This document shows, piece by piece, positions 32,627 through 39,234 of a stretch of 39,234 nt of DNA. Position numbers and translations under genes: made by a program. The notes below the pieces were generated by a model. The model saw only the letters and a list, made by a program, of their open reading frames with translations. It was not told the origin of the DNA and did no database searches. This DNA comes from CAYGWX01 sp964353855 [NCBI: uncultured bacterium] (lineage in GTDB: Bacteria > Edwardsbacteria > CAYGWX01): assembly GCA_964353855.1 (NCBI GenBank), contig CAYGWX010000017.1, positions 1 to 39,234 on the forward strand, in the 5' to 3' direction. How positions within the stretch are numbered: position 1 is the stretch's first letter; each line of letters starts with the position of its first letter.

Positions 32627-34237
32627 ATGTTCAGCACCCATCGCAATATCGTGATCACGGGGTTCATGGGCACGGGAAAGACCTCGGTGGGCCGAGAGTT
32701 GGCTAGACGTCTTGGCCGCAAGTTCGTGGACATGGACGAAGTCCTGGTCAAGCGCTTAGGGACCTCGATCGGAGAGGTCTTCCGCCAACATGGGGAGGCG
32801 CTCTTCCGCCGACAGGAGGCCAGGCTGGCGGCCGAATTGGGCAGGCAGAAGGGCCTGGTCATCGCGACCGGCGGGGGCACGGTTCTCCTGCCCGAGAATC
32901 GAGCGGCCCTTTCCAGGAACGGCGAACTCATTTGCCTGGAGTCTGCGCCGGAGGTGGTCATCCGGCGTCTGGAGGTGCCCGGGGACCGGCCGCTCATTCT
33001 GGAGGGAAAGCCTCGCGAGCGAATCTACCGCCTGCTGGAAATGCGCCGGGGCTCCTACGCGGTGGTCCCGCGGCATATCGACACCTCTCACCTCACGGTC
33101 TACCAGGTGGTGGAGCGCATCCTCTCCCACTTGGGGCTGGACGAATACCGCATCCTCGTGCACCACGGCGAGGTGGGCTACCAGGTCTTCGTGGAGCAGG
33201 GAATCCTCGCCAACCTCAGGCGGCGCCTTCCGTATGTGATCCCGTCCAGCCGCTGCGTGATCGTGACCAATCCCACCGTCAAGCGCCTGTGGGGCAAAGC
33301 CCTGTGCCAGGCCCTGAAAGGGGAGGAGCTGGCCTGTGAATTCATCACAATCCCGGACGGGGAGCGTCACAAGAATTTAAAGACCGTGGGCCTGATCTAC
33401 GATCACCTGGTCCGGCTCAAGGCCGAGCGCAATACCTGCCTGGTGAGCTTCGGCGGGGGCGTGGTCTCGGACCTGGTGGGCTTCGCAGCCTCGACCTACA
33501 TGAGGGGCGTGCCGGTGTTGCACATCCCCACGACCCTCCTGTCCCAGGGGGACGCGGCCATCGGGGGCAAGACCGGGTTCGACCATCCCCTGTCCAAGAA
33601 CCTGATCGGAACCTTCCACCATCCGGTGGCGGTGTTCGCTGACCCGCTGGTCTTGAGGACCCTGCCCCTCAGGCACATCCGGAACGGGCTGGCGGAGTTC
33701 ATCCGGTCCGCCTTGATCGGTTCCGAGGACCTGCTGAGCGAGATCGAGCGCAATAAGAAGAAGCTTCTGGCCAAGGAGCCCAGGGCCCTGGAGAGCGCCA
33801 TCCGCAAGTGCGCGCGAATCAAGGCGGAGATCGTGTCCCGAGATCCCTACGAGAAGGGATTGAGGCGGAAGCTGAACCTGGGCCACACCATCGGCCACGC
33901 CCTGGAGACCATGGGAGAGTATCGCACGCTCCTGCACGGCGAGGCCGTGGGCATCGGGCTGGTCGTAGCCCTGCGCCTGGCTGTGCGCCGGGCGATGTGC
34001 GACCTTGCCCTGGCTGAGCGGGTGGTCGGCCTGCTCAAATCCCTGGGCCTGCCGACCGAGCTTCCCAAATCGGACGAAGAGAAGCTCTGGAACACGCTCC
34101 TCCTGGACAAGAAGACGAAGAACGGCAAACCCACGTTCGTCCTGCCGCGCAAGGTCGGGGAGGTGGAGACCGTGGAGGGCCTGACCCGGCACGAGGTGAT
34201 CGAGACCCTGAAGGAGCTCAAAGGGGGCAAGCGATGA
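32627..34237 (+). CDS. aroKB: Bifunctional shikimate kinase / 3-dehydroquinate synthase
   Basis: 536 residues from ATG 32627; an in-frame TTG at 32609 is less likely. Residues 1-~170 are shikimate kinase: P-loop GFMGTGKTS (12-20), DMDEV, TGGGTV and the lid segment GDRPLI. Residues ~172-536 are 3-dehydroquinate synthase: SFGGGVVSDLVGFAAS, IPTTLLSQGDAAIGGKTG, KNLIGTFHHP, RIKAEIVSRD, RRKLNLGHTIGHALE and LHGEAVGIG (zinc ligands and substrate residues). At the E-x-x-K site found in most DHQ synthases (AEVIKYG) it reads AEFIRSA, with Arg360 in place of Lys. The fusion covers steps 2 and 5 of the shikimate pathway. AroK-AroB fusions are known, for example in Thermotoga. It overlaps aroQ by ATGA. Confidence 0.94.
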   Translation: MFSTHRNIVITGFMGTGKTSVGRELARRLGRKFVDMDEVLVKRLGTSIGEVFRQHGEALFRRQEARLAAELGRQKGLVIATGGGTVLLPENRAALSRNGELICLESAPEVVIRRLEVPGDRPLILEGKPRERIYRLLEMRRGSYAVVPRHIDTSHLTVYQVVERILSHLGLDEYRILVHHGEVGYQVFVEQGILANLRRRLPYVIPSSRCVIVTNPTVKRLWGKALCQALKGEELACEFITIPDGERHKNLKTVGLIYDHLVRLKAERNTCLVSFGGGVVSDLVGFAASTYMRGVPVLHIPTTLLSQGDAAIGGKTGFDHPLSKNLIGTFHHPVAVFADPLVLRTLPLRHIRNGLAEFIRSALIGSEDLLSEIERNKKKLLAKEPRALESAIRKCARIKAEIVSRDPYEKGLRRKLNLGHTIGHALETMGEYRTLLHGEAVGIGLVVALRLAVRRAMCDLALAERVVGLLKSLGLPTELPKSDEEKLWNTLLLDKKTKNGKPTFVLPRKVGEVETVEGLTRHEVIETLKELKGGKR

Positions 34238-34662
34238 AGAAGATCCTGGTGATTCACGGCCCGAACCTGAACCTCCTGGGCAAGCGGGAGCCCGAGGTCT
34301 ACGGCAAGATGACCCTGAAGGACATCAACGCCCGGATTTCCTCCGCGGCCAAGGCCCGCGGGGCCACGGTCAAGTTCACCCAGACCAACTCCGAGTCCGG
34401 GATAGTGGATGCGCTGCAGGGGGCCATGGGCTGGGCCGACGGGATCATCCTGAACCCGGGGGCGTTCACCCACTATTCCTACGTCATCTACGACGCCGTG
34501 CTGGCCTGCGGGGTGCCGACCATCGAAGTGCACCTCTCCAACATCTACAAACGGGAGGAGTTCCGCCGGAAGTCGCTCGTGGCTCCGGGGTGCGTGGGCC
34601 AGATTACCGGCTTCGGATACCGCTCCTATCTCCTGGCCCTCTCTGCGTTTCTGGATAGTTGA
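34234..34662 (+). CDS. aroQ: 3-dehydroquinate dehydratase, type II
   Basis: 142 residues, standard length for the dodecameric type-II enzyme that converts 3-dehydroquinate to 3-dehydroshikimate, the step after AroB. Signatures: ILVIHGPNLNLLGKREPEVYG with catalytic Tyr23 (read in two parts), QTNSESGIVDALQ, LNPGAFTHYSYVIYDA, and EVHLSNIYKREEFRRKS with His100. It is coupled to aroKB by ATGA overlap, so shikimate steps 2, 3 and 5 come from one transcript. The next feature is a bidirectional terminator. Confidence 0.96.
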   Translation: MKKILVIHGPNLNLLGKREPEVYGKMTLKDINARISSAAKARGATVKFTQTNSESGIVDALQGAMGWADGIILNPGAFTHYSYVIYDAVLACGVPTIEVHLSNIYKREEFRRKSLVAPGCVGQITGFGYRSYLLALSAFLDS

Positions 34663-34691
34663 GACAACGAAGAGCTGTTCAGATAGGCAAC

Positions 34692-34716
34692 AAGGCCCCG
34701 AAGAGTTCGGGGCCTT
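34692..34716. terminator. Bidirectional terminator between convergent genes
   Basis: An 11-bp perfect stem aaggccccgaa (34692-34702) with ttcggggcctt (34706-34716), loop gag. It lies between the aroQ stop and the minus-strand ispH-ubiA stop and can serve both. Confidence 0.8.
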
Positions 34717-34738
34717 ACGGTTTGAAGCGGTTCAGCGT

Positions 34739-36487
34739 TTAAGCGAACAGATGCCAGAGATAAGCCACGGTGCCGGTTAGAAGAAAGGCCGAGTCCACGG
34801 CGTATTCGAAGGAGAGTCCGCGCGAGATCAGGCGCTTGCGATAGAAGAAAAGCGCAAGACCGGCATAGCCCGTGGGGATGAGCATGAGGAGGCTTAACGC
34901 GGAGACCAGGCGGAATCCTGAAACCACCGGGATGAGCACCAGGGCCAACCCGAGGATCGAGAAGAGCGCGGCCAGTAGGACTTGGGTTTTCGGCTTGCCG
35001 ATGGCGATGGGAATGGTATCCCGACCCACGATCATGTCGCCCTGGATGTCCCGGAGGTCATAAAGGATGGAGCGCGAGAAGGCGAGGATGAATACGAACA
35101 GAGAAGCCACGAGGGTATCTACTCCGGCGGCCTTCCCGGCCAGAGCGAAGGGAGGCAGGAGCGCGGTCAGGAAGACCCAGCCCAGGGACAGGAACAGGTC
35201 CTTGGACATGGGGATCTCGGAGAGGCTCCGGAAACGGATAAGGTTAGCCAGCGGGCCGGGGATGATATAGATCCTGTAAATCACGCCCAGGGCCAGGGCC
35301 ACGAGCACTACCCCAAAGGAAGCCCAGCCCAGGAGCGCCGAGAGCACCAGCGTTCCCAGGACCGAGACGATACCCAGGGTGAGGAGCAGGCTCCTGTGGC
35401 GGATGTAAAAGGCGTGACGGGCGGGCTCGTTCACCCGCAGGGCCTCGGGCTCGGTGAAGTGGTTCAGGAGGTGCACGCCGAAGACGTAGAACGCGGCGAT
35501 GAAGCTGAACACCAGGCTGGGCTCGATTCCCTGGAGCCGGCAGGCCGCATAGGAGGCGGCGGCCGCGCCCAGAGCCAGGAAGAAGTTGCTCTTGGACAGG
35601 AAGCGCAGCAGGGAGAGAAAGGCTACGCGGAGGTAGGGTTCCTCAGCGCCCCGGGTGCGCTCGATCCGGTCCAGGACCCTCTCGATCATCCAGTTCGGGG
35701 TGGAGGCCCCGGCCAGAACGCCGGTCTTGGTGAATTGCCTCAGCCAAGTTAGGTCCAGGTCCTCCTCGGTCTCGATCCGGACGACGGGCTTGCCCAGGGA
35801 TTCGGCGATCTCGGCCAGGTGCTTGGTGTTGGCGCTGGTCTTGCCGCCGACCACGACCAGAGCTTCCACTTCCCGGGCCAAGGTGGTGACCTCGTTCTGA
35901 CGCTCGGTGGTATCGTCGCAGATGGTGTTGCGGATCTCCAGGTCCTGGACTTTGGTCCTGAGCTTCTCCGCCATGAGGTTGAACAGCGTGAGCCTCTGGG
36001 TCGTCTGGGCCACGAGGCAGACCTTCTGGCTGGTGGGTTGATAGGCTTCGGCATCCTTCTCATTCGCGATCACCTTTCCCCGGCCCTGGGCGTAGCCCAG
36101 GTGCGCGATCACCTCAGGATGATTGGGATCGCCCACGATGACGATGTCATACCCCCGGGAGGCGTATTTCTTGATCGTGCCCGAGGCCGTAGCCACATAG
36201 GGACAGGTGCAGTCCTTGAGGGAAGACACCGCCGCCTTCAACTCCCTGCGTTTCTCCGGTGTGGCGCCGTGAGTGCGAATGGCCAGAGTTCCCCCTGCGG
36301 CTTCTTGAAGGTCGGTCGTGGATCGGATGCCCCGAGCCTCGAGCATGGCCAGGGCCTGGCTGTTGTGAATCAGGGGGCCGTAAGTATAGATGGGCTTCCA
36401 GCCTTTGTGGGCCTCCTCCAGGACCATGGTCATGGCCCGGCGCACGCCCATGCAGAACCCGGCGGTCTTGGCCAGCTTGACGTACAT
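34739..36487 (-). CDS. ispH: IspH (HMBPP reductase) fused to a UbiA-family prenyltransferase
   Basis: 582 residues in one frame. Residues 1-~275 are a complete IspH/LytB, the 4Fe-4S enzyme making IPP and DMAPP at the end of the MEP pathway: cluster cysteines Cys12 (GFCMGVRRA), Cys95 (CTCPYV) and Cys190 (NTICDDTTERQNE), His41, the PNHPEV His123-Pro-Glu125, and GASTP. Residues ~290-582 are a membrane protein of about nine helices matching UbiA. Its second Asp-rich motif is intact (YDLRDIQGD, ~476-484). The first reads NHFTEPEALRVNEPAR, where N-D-x-x-D-x-x-x-D is usual, so two of three acidic positions are changed. No Shine-Dalgarno is seen before the ATG. I infer coupling of prenyl-diphosphate supply to a membrane prenyl transfer step; the acceptor is unknown. 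Confidence 0.93.
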   Translation of the reverse strand: MYVKLAKTAGFCMGVRRAMTMVLEEAHKGWKPIYTYGPLIHNSQALAMLEARGIRSTTDLQEAAGGTLAIRTHGATPEKRRELKAAVSSLKDCTCPYVATASGTIKKYASRGYDIVIVGDPNHPEVIAHLGYAQGRGKVIANEKDAEAYQPTSQKVCLVAQTTQRLTLFNLMAEKLRTKVQDLEIRNTICDDTTERQNEVTTLAREVEALVVVGGKTSANTKHLAEIAESLGKPVVRIETEEDLDLTWLRQFTKTGVLAGASTPNWMIERVLDRIERTRGAEEPYLRVAFLSLLRFLSKSNFFLALGAAAASYAACRLQGIEPSLVFSFIAAFYVFGVHLLNHFTEPEALRVNEPARHAFYIRHRSLLLTLGIVSVLGTLVLSALLGWASFGVVLVALALGVIYRIYIIPGPLANLIRFRSLSEIPMSKDLFLSLGWVFLTALLPPFALAGKAAGVDTLVASLFVFILAFSRSILYDLRDIQGDMIVGRDTIPIAIGKPKTQVLLAALFSILGLALVLIPVVSGFRLVSALSLLMLIPTGYAGLALFFYRKRLISRGLSFEYAVDSAFLLTGTVAYLWHLFA

Positions 36488-36540
36488 GGCTGTTCAGGGG
36501 TGTCTTGAAAGGGTGTTGGTAATCGGATTGATTCTGTCTA

Positions 36541-36569
36541 ATAATACCCTATTTCAACCGGAAAAGCAA
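36541..36569 (-). promoter_or_regulatory. Promoter for ispH-ubiA
   Basis: On the minus strand, TTGCTT (36569-36564), 17-nt spacer, TATTAT (36546-36541). It is divergent to the promoter at 36599, 29 bp away. Confidence 0.6.
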
Positions 36570-36598
36570 GGCCGGAAACCCGCCCGTTAAGATTACGT

Positions 36599-36627
36599 TT
36601 GACTTTTTCCTCCGAATGGGGTAAGAT
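36599..36627 (+). promoter_or_regulatory. Promoter for DinB-like gene and aminopeptidase
   Basis: TTGACT (36599-36604), 17-nt spacer, TAAGAT (36622-36627). The leader is short, ~25 nt before ATG 36660. Confidence 0.6.
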
Positions 36628-36659
36628 AAATGTTCGGAAATCCATCAGAGGAGGCCTTC

Positions 36660-37109
36660 ATGAAATCCGTTTTGGAAATTTATCCCTACTGGGAGCGGGC
36701 GAGGAAGACCGTGATCCAGGCCGCAAAGATGATCCCGAAGGGGAAGCTGGAGTGGCGTCCAGCCAAGGGGATGCTTACGTTCGGGGACATCCTTCGCCAC
36801 ATGGTGGACTGCGAGGAATTTTGGATCCACGACGTGCTCCTGAGGAAGGGAGGGAGCCCTGACCGGAAGCGAAAGGACTTTCCGACGGCGGTCAAGATCC
36901 TCAAGGACTGGGAGGGAATCCATAAAAAGACGGTGGCGGCATTGTCCAAGATGCCGATGTCGTCTTTGCCCAGGAAGGTCAAAATCGAGCAGGACGGGCA
37001 GGTGCCGGTGAGCTGGCTCCTCTGGCACGTCGTGGAGCACGAGGTGCACCACCGGGGGCAGCTCATCACCTATTTGAGGATCCTGGGCCTCGAGCCGCCG
37101 CAGATATAA
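36660..37109 (+). CDS. DinB-like putative metal-dependent protein
   Basis: 149 residues from ATG 36660, with the strong Shine-Dalgarno gaggagg; ATG 36630 is rejected because it overlaps the promoter leader. A DinB/YfiT-like four-helix pattern is visible: DILRHMVDCEEFW (His47) and the C-terminal helix HVVEHEVHHRGQLITYLRILG (His127 and His131) supply the usual three-His metal site. Some members transfer thiols (bacillithiol, mycothiol); others are uncharacterised. It lies 21 nt before a secreted aminopeptidase gene, so co-transcription is likely though no functional link is obvious. It is only distantly similar to the gene at 13436. Confidence 0.82.
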   Translation: MKSVLEIYPYWERARKTVIQAAKMIPKGKLEWRPAKGMLTFGDILRHMVDCEEFWIHDVLLRKGGSPDRKRKDFPTAVKILKDWEGIHKKTVAALSKMPMSSLPRKVKIEQDGQVPVSWLLWHVVEHEVHHRGQLITYLRILGLEPPQI

Positions 37110-37130
37110 ATCGGAGGAGATCATCCAACG

Positions 37131-39215
37131 ATGAGATGGGTCGGCTTGGCCGGAATCCTCCTTTTGATAGCGGCTCAAACCCCGGCAGGACCTCTCCTGC
37201 CTGGCGACCCTGGGTTCGAATCCTGGGGGGTGGTGGAGGGAAAGAGTGGGGGGCCGCTCACGCAGGTCACACTGGACACAAGCCACGAGTATGACGTGCT
37301 ACACTACCACTACGACCTGAACTTCACCGGGCTCTCCCTGCCGGTCCCGGACAACAGCCTCGCTGGCATCGGTACGATCCGGGCGGTGAACTTAGTGAAC
37401 GGAGTCACGCAGTTCAGGCTGAACTTTCTCAGGCCGACGACCCTGTCCGTAGACTCGATTTTATGGGCCGGGACGCGGTTAACCTATGACCCGGCGGATA
37501 CGGTAAACCTCGTCATCAACCTGGGGCGGGCCGTCTCCCTCGGGGAGACGCTCGCGCTCGCGGTTCACTACCACGGCCGGCCCGCGAATCCGCGGAACCC
37601 CGGGGGCTGGCCCTACGGTCCCTTCGGATACATGGGCTCCACGGACACCAGCTGGACACGCTGCTTCTTCTCGTTCGACGAGCCCCTGGGAACGAGCTCC
37701 TGGCTGCCGTGTTACGATGCGCCGTACGACAAGGCGACCCTGAAGATGTACCTCACGGTTCCCAATGCCTGGAGCATCGGCTCCAACGGGCTGCTGCGCT
37801 GGAGGCGGGACAACGGAAATGGGACCTCGACCTGGTTCTGGGACCAGGTCCAGCCGATCGCGCCCTACCTCATCATGGTCGCGGCCTCGGACTCCTACGC
37901 CGAGTTCGAGCAGGACAGCTACAACTACCAGGGGCCGATGAAGATCCACTATTTCGTGAACCGCAGGGACTCGGTCCGGGCCCAGGCGGATTTCGTGAAC
38001 CTGCCGGACATGGTGGACTGGTACAGCCAGCGCTACGGACTCTACCCCTTCGACAAATATGGGATGGCTGCGGTGAGCTCGCCGTTCATCGGGGGGGCGA
38101 TGGAGCACCAGACCCTGACCACGATCATCAGCTATCTGATCACCGGGGACCGGCGCTACGAGATGGTCTGGGCCCACGAGCTGGCGCACATGTGGTGGGG
38201 GGACATGGTGACCCTGCAGGACTGGCCCTACATCTGGCTCAACGAGGGATTTGCGACGTACGCGGCGGGGAACTATTACGAGCACCAGGCCGGATGGACG
38301 GGTTATCAGGCCTACATGAACGGGTGCCGGGGGTCTTACATCCATGAGGATTCAATCATCAGGTATCCGCTTTACAATCCCCCGCCGCAGTACCTGTTCG
38401 GGTCTGCGGAATACAACAAGGGGGCCTGGGTCCTGCACATGCTGAGGTACGTCCTGGGCGATTCCACGAACTTCTTCACGGTGATGCGGAACTACGGGCA
38501 GGACCACCGGCACCGGAACGCGACCTTCGCAGACTTCCAGCTTGAGGCGGAACTGGTCTATGGCTCGAGCCTGGACTGGTTCTTCCAGCCCTGGCTGTAC
38601 AGCGCGGGGTATCCGGAGTACCGCTGGGGATGGAGGGTGAGGGACCTGGGGGGAGGGCAGTACGCGGCGGACGTCTCAATCAGGCAGGTGCAGGCGAGAC
38701 AACCGACCACGGTCTTCACGATGCCGGTGGAGTTCACGCTCTGGAACTCGTCCGACACGTTGGGCACGAAGCGAACCTACAGGGCCTGGGTGGGCCAGCC
38801 CTTCCAGGGGCTGACCTTCACCATGGGATTCAGGCCGGATACGCTGTTCTTCGACCGCAACAATTGGATATTGAAGATGACCCAGCGGGTTCCTTATGAG
38901 GCTGTGGAGAGGGAAGAAGTCCAGAAACCTGTTCCCAAAGCGCTGCACTTGGGGGAGATGAAGCCGAACCCGGTCAGAGACGCAGGCGAGGTGGACTACG
39001 ACTTGCCCTATTCCGGACAGGTATCGCTCAGGATTTACAATCCCCTTGGACAATTGGTCCGCATCCTGGTTAATGGCGAAGTTCCTGCCGGGAGCCACAG
39101 GGTCCGGTGGGACGGAAAGGATGAGCAGGGCAGGAAAGCAGCCGCAGGGGTGTATTTCTATGCCCTGGAGACCAAGGCCGGGAGCCTGAGAAAGAAAGCG
39201 GTCCTGATCAGGTAG
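37131..39215 (+). CDS. Secreted M1-family aminopeptidase with FlgD-Ig sorting domain
   Basis: 694 residues. The signal peptide MRWVGLAGILLLIAAQ is followed by the M1 N-terminal beta domain (~45-250; DVLHYHYDLNF, FFSFDEP, WLPCYDAPYDKATLKM). The catalytic domain has GGAMEHQT (321-328, equivalent to the family G-x-M-E-N exopeptidase motif with His for Asn) and the zinc site H349-E-L-A-H353 followed 18 residues later by Glu372 in WLNEGFATY. The YNKGAWVLHMLR segment carries the likely catalytic Tyr. After a beta domain (~500-600) comes the sorting domain (KPNPVRDAG, IYNPLGQLVR, RWDGKDEQG, AGVYFYALE, ending VLIR). The Shine-Dalgarno cggaggag precedes ATG 37131. Predicted to trim peptides outside the cell. 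No terminator is visible before the window ends. Confidence 0.94.
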   Translation: MRWVGLAGILLLIAAQTPAGPLLPGDPGFESWGVVEGKSGGPLTQVTLDTSHEYDVLHYHYDLNFTGLSLPVPDNSLAGIGTIRAVNLVNGVTQFRLNFLRPTTLSVDSILWAGTRLTYDPADTVNLVINLGRAVSLGETLALAVHYHGRPANPRNPGGWPYGPFGYMGSTDTSWTRCFFSFDEPLGTSSWLPCYDAPYDKATLKMYLTVPNAWSIGSNGLLRWRRDNGNGTSTWFWDQVQPIAPYLIMVAASDSYAEFEQDSYNYQGPMKIHYFVNRRDSVRAQADFVNLPDMVDWYSQRYGLYPFDKYGMAAVSSPFIGGAMEHQTLTTIISYLITGDRRYEMVWAHELAHMWWGDMVTLQDWPYIWLNEGFATYAAGNYYEHQAGWTGYQAYMNGCRGSYIHEDSIIRYPLYNPPPQYLFGSAEYNKGAWVLHMLRYVLGDSTNFFTVMRNYGQDHRHRNATFADFQLEAELVYGSSLDWFFQPWLYSAGYPEYRWGWRVRDLGGGQYAADVSIRQVQARQPTTVFTMPVEFTLWNSSDTLGTKRTYRAWVGQPFQGLTFTMGFRPDTLFFDRNNWILKMTQRVPYEAVEREEVQKPVPKALHLGEMKPNPVRDAGEVDYDLPYSGQVSLRIYNPLGQLVRILVNGEVPAGSHRVRWDGKDEQGRKAAAGVYFYALETKAGSLRKKAVLIR

Positions 39216-39234
39216 GCTCCCCAACAGACCGACA

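Overview
The window is bacterial, GC-rich (clearly above 50% by eye, with AT-richer patches in some secreted-protein genes and intergenic regions) and densely coded, almost entirely on the + strand. The lineage is probably in or near the FCB group, for example a WOR-3/Stahlbacteria-like or related candidate phylum. This is an inference from nine exported proteins or fragments that end in a T9SS/FlgD-Ig-like C-terminal domain (PNP near its start, G-x-Y-F near its end, last residue always Arg). No 16S or ribosomal marker is present to settle it.

Layout: (1) 1-6586, a secreted-protein island in which the tail of a BNR/SBBP-type gene plus a complete FG-GAP gene has been tandemly duplicated, leaving a 5'-truncated gene copy next to REP-like hairpins. 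(2) 6587-7062, a long spacer with short tandem repeats and a near-consensus promoter. (3) 7063-13367, a histidine operon hisD-C-B-H-A-F with translational overlaps at most junctions; hisA is fused in frame to a Nudix hydrolase domain. Two small genes follow (zinc-ribbon/DUF2007-like and a secreted protein), then a DinB-like gene. (4) 13910-18136, two secreted proteins (seven-bladed YCF48-like propeller; alpha/beta hydrolase) that share 5' and 3' cassettes, separated by palindromic 44-bp tandem repeats. (5) 18263-18943, a receiver-like protein lacking its phospho-acceptor Asp, fused to a DUF4388/PATAN-like domain. (6) 18987-27307, a SAM-I riboswitch followed by bioY-hom-ask-lysA-ask-metY-metX. 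(7) 27481-32228, tandem subtilase paralogues. (8) 32627-34662, aroKB fusion plus aroQ. (9) Convergent to it, an IspH-UbiA fusion on the minus strand. (10) 36660-39215, a second DinB-like gene and a secreted M1 aminopeptidase.

How the genes work together: the metabolic blocks cover late histidine synthesis, the aspartate family (homoserine to homocysteine, plus the last lysine step), the early shikimate pathway and isoprenoid supply. The intervening blocks encode exported proteases, propellers and a hydrolase that look like substrates of one secretion/anchoring route. Expression signals are unusually readable: promoters close to TTGACA-17/18-TATNAT and strong hairpin terminators.

The most notable items are the HisA-Nudix fusion (a candidate non-homologous replacement for HisE, which is not in this operon), the IspH-UbiA fusion, and a pervasive system of degenerate short tandem repeats in two size classes. 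About eleven loci have 7-bp units and three have 11-bp units, each locus with its own unit sequence. At all three 11-bp loci a 7-bp array lies close by, and three 7-bp arrays encode linkers in front of C-terminal sorting domains.
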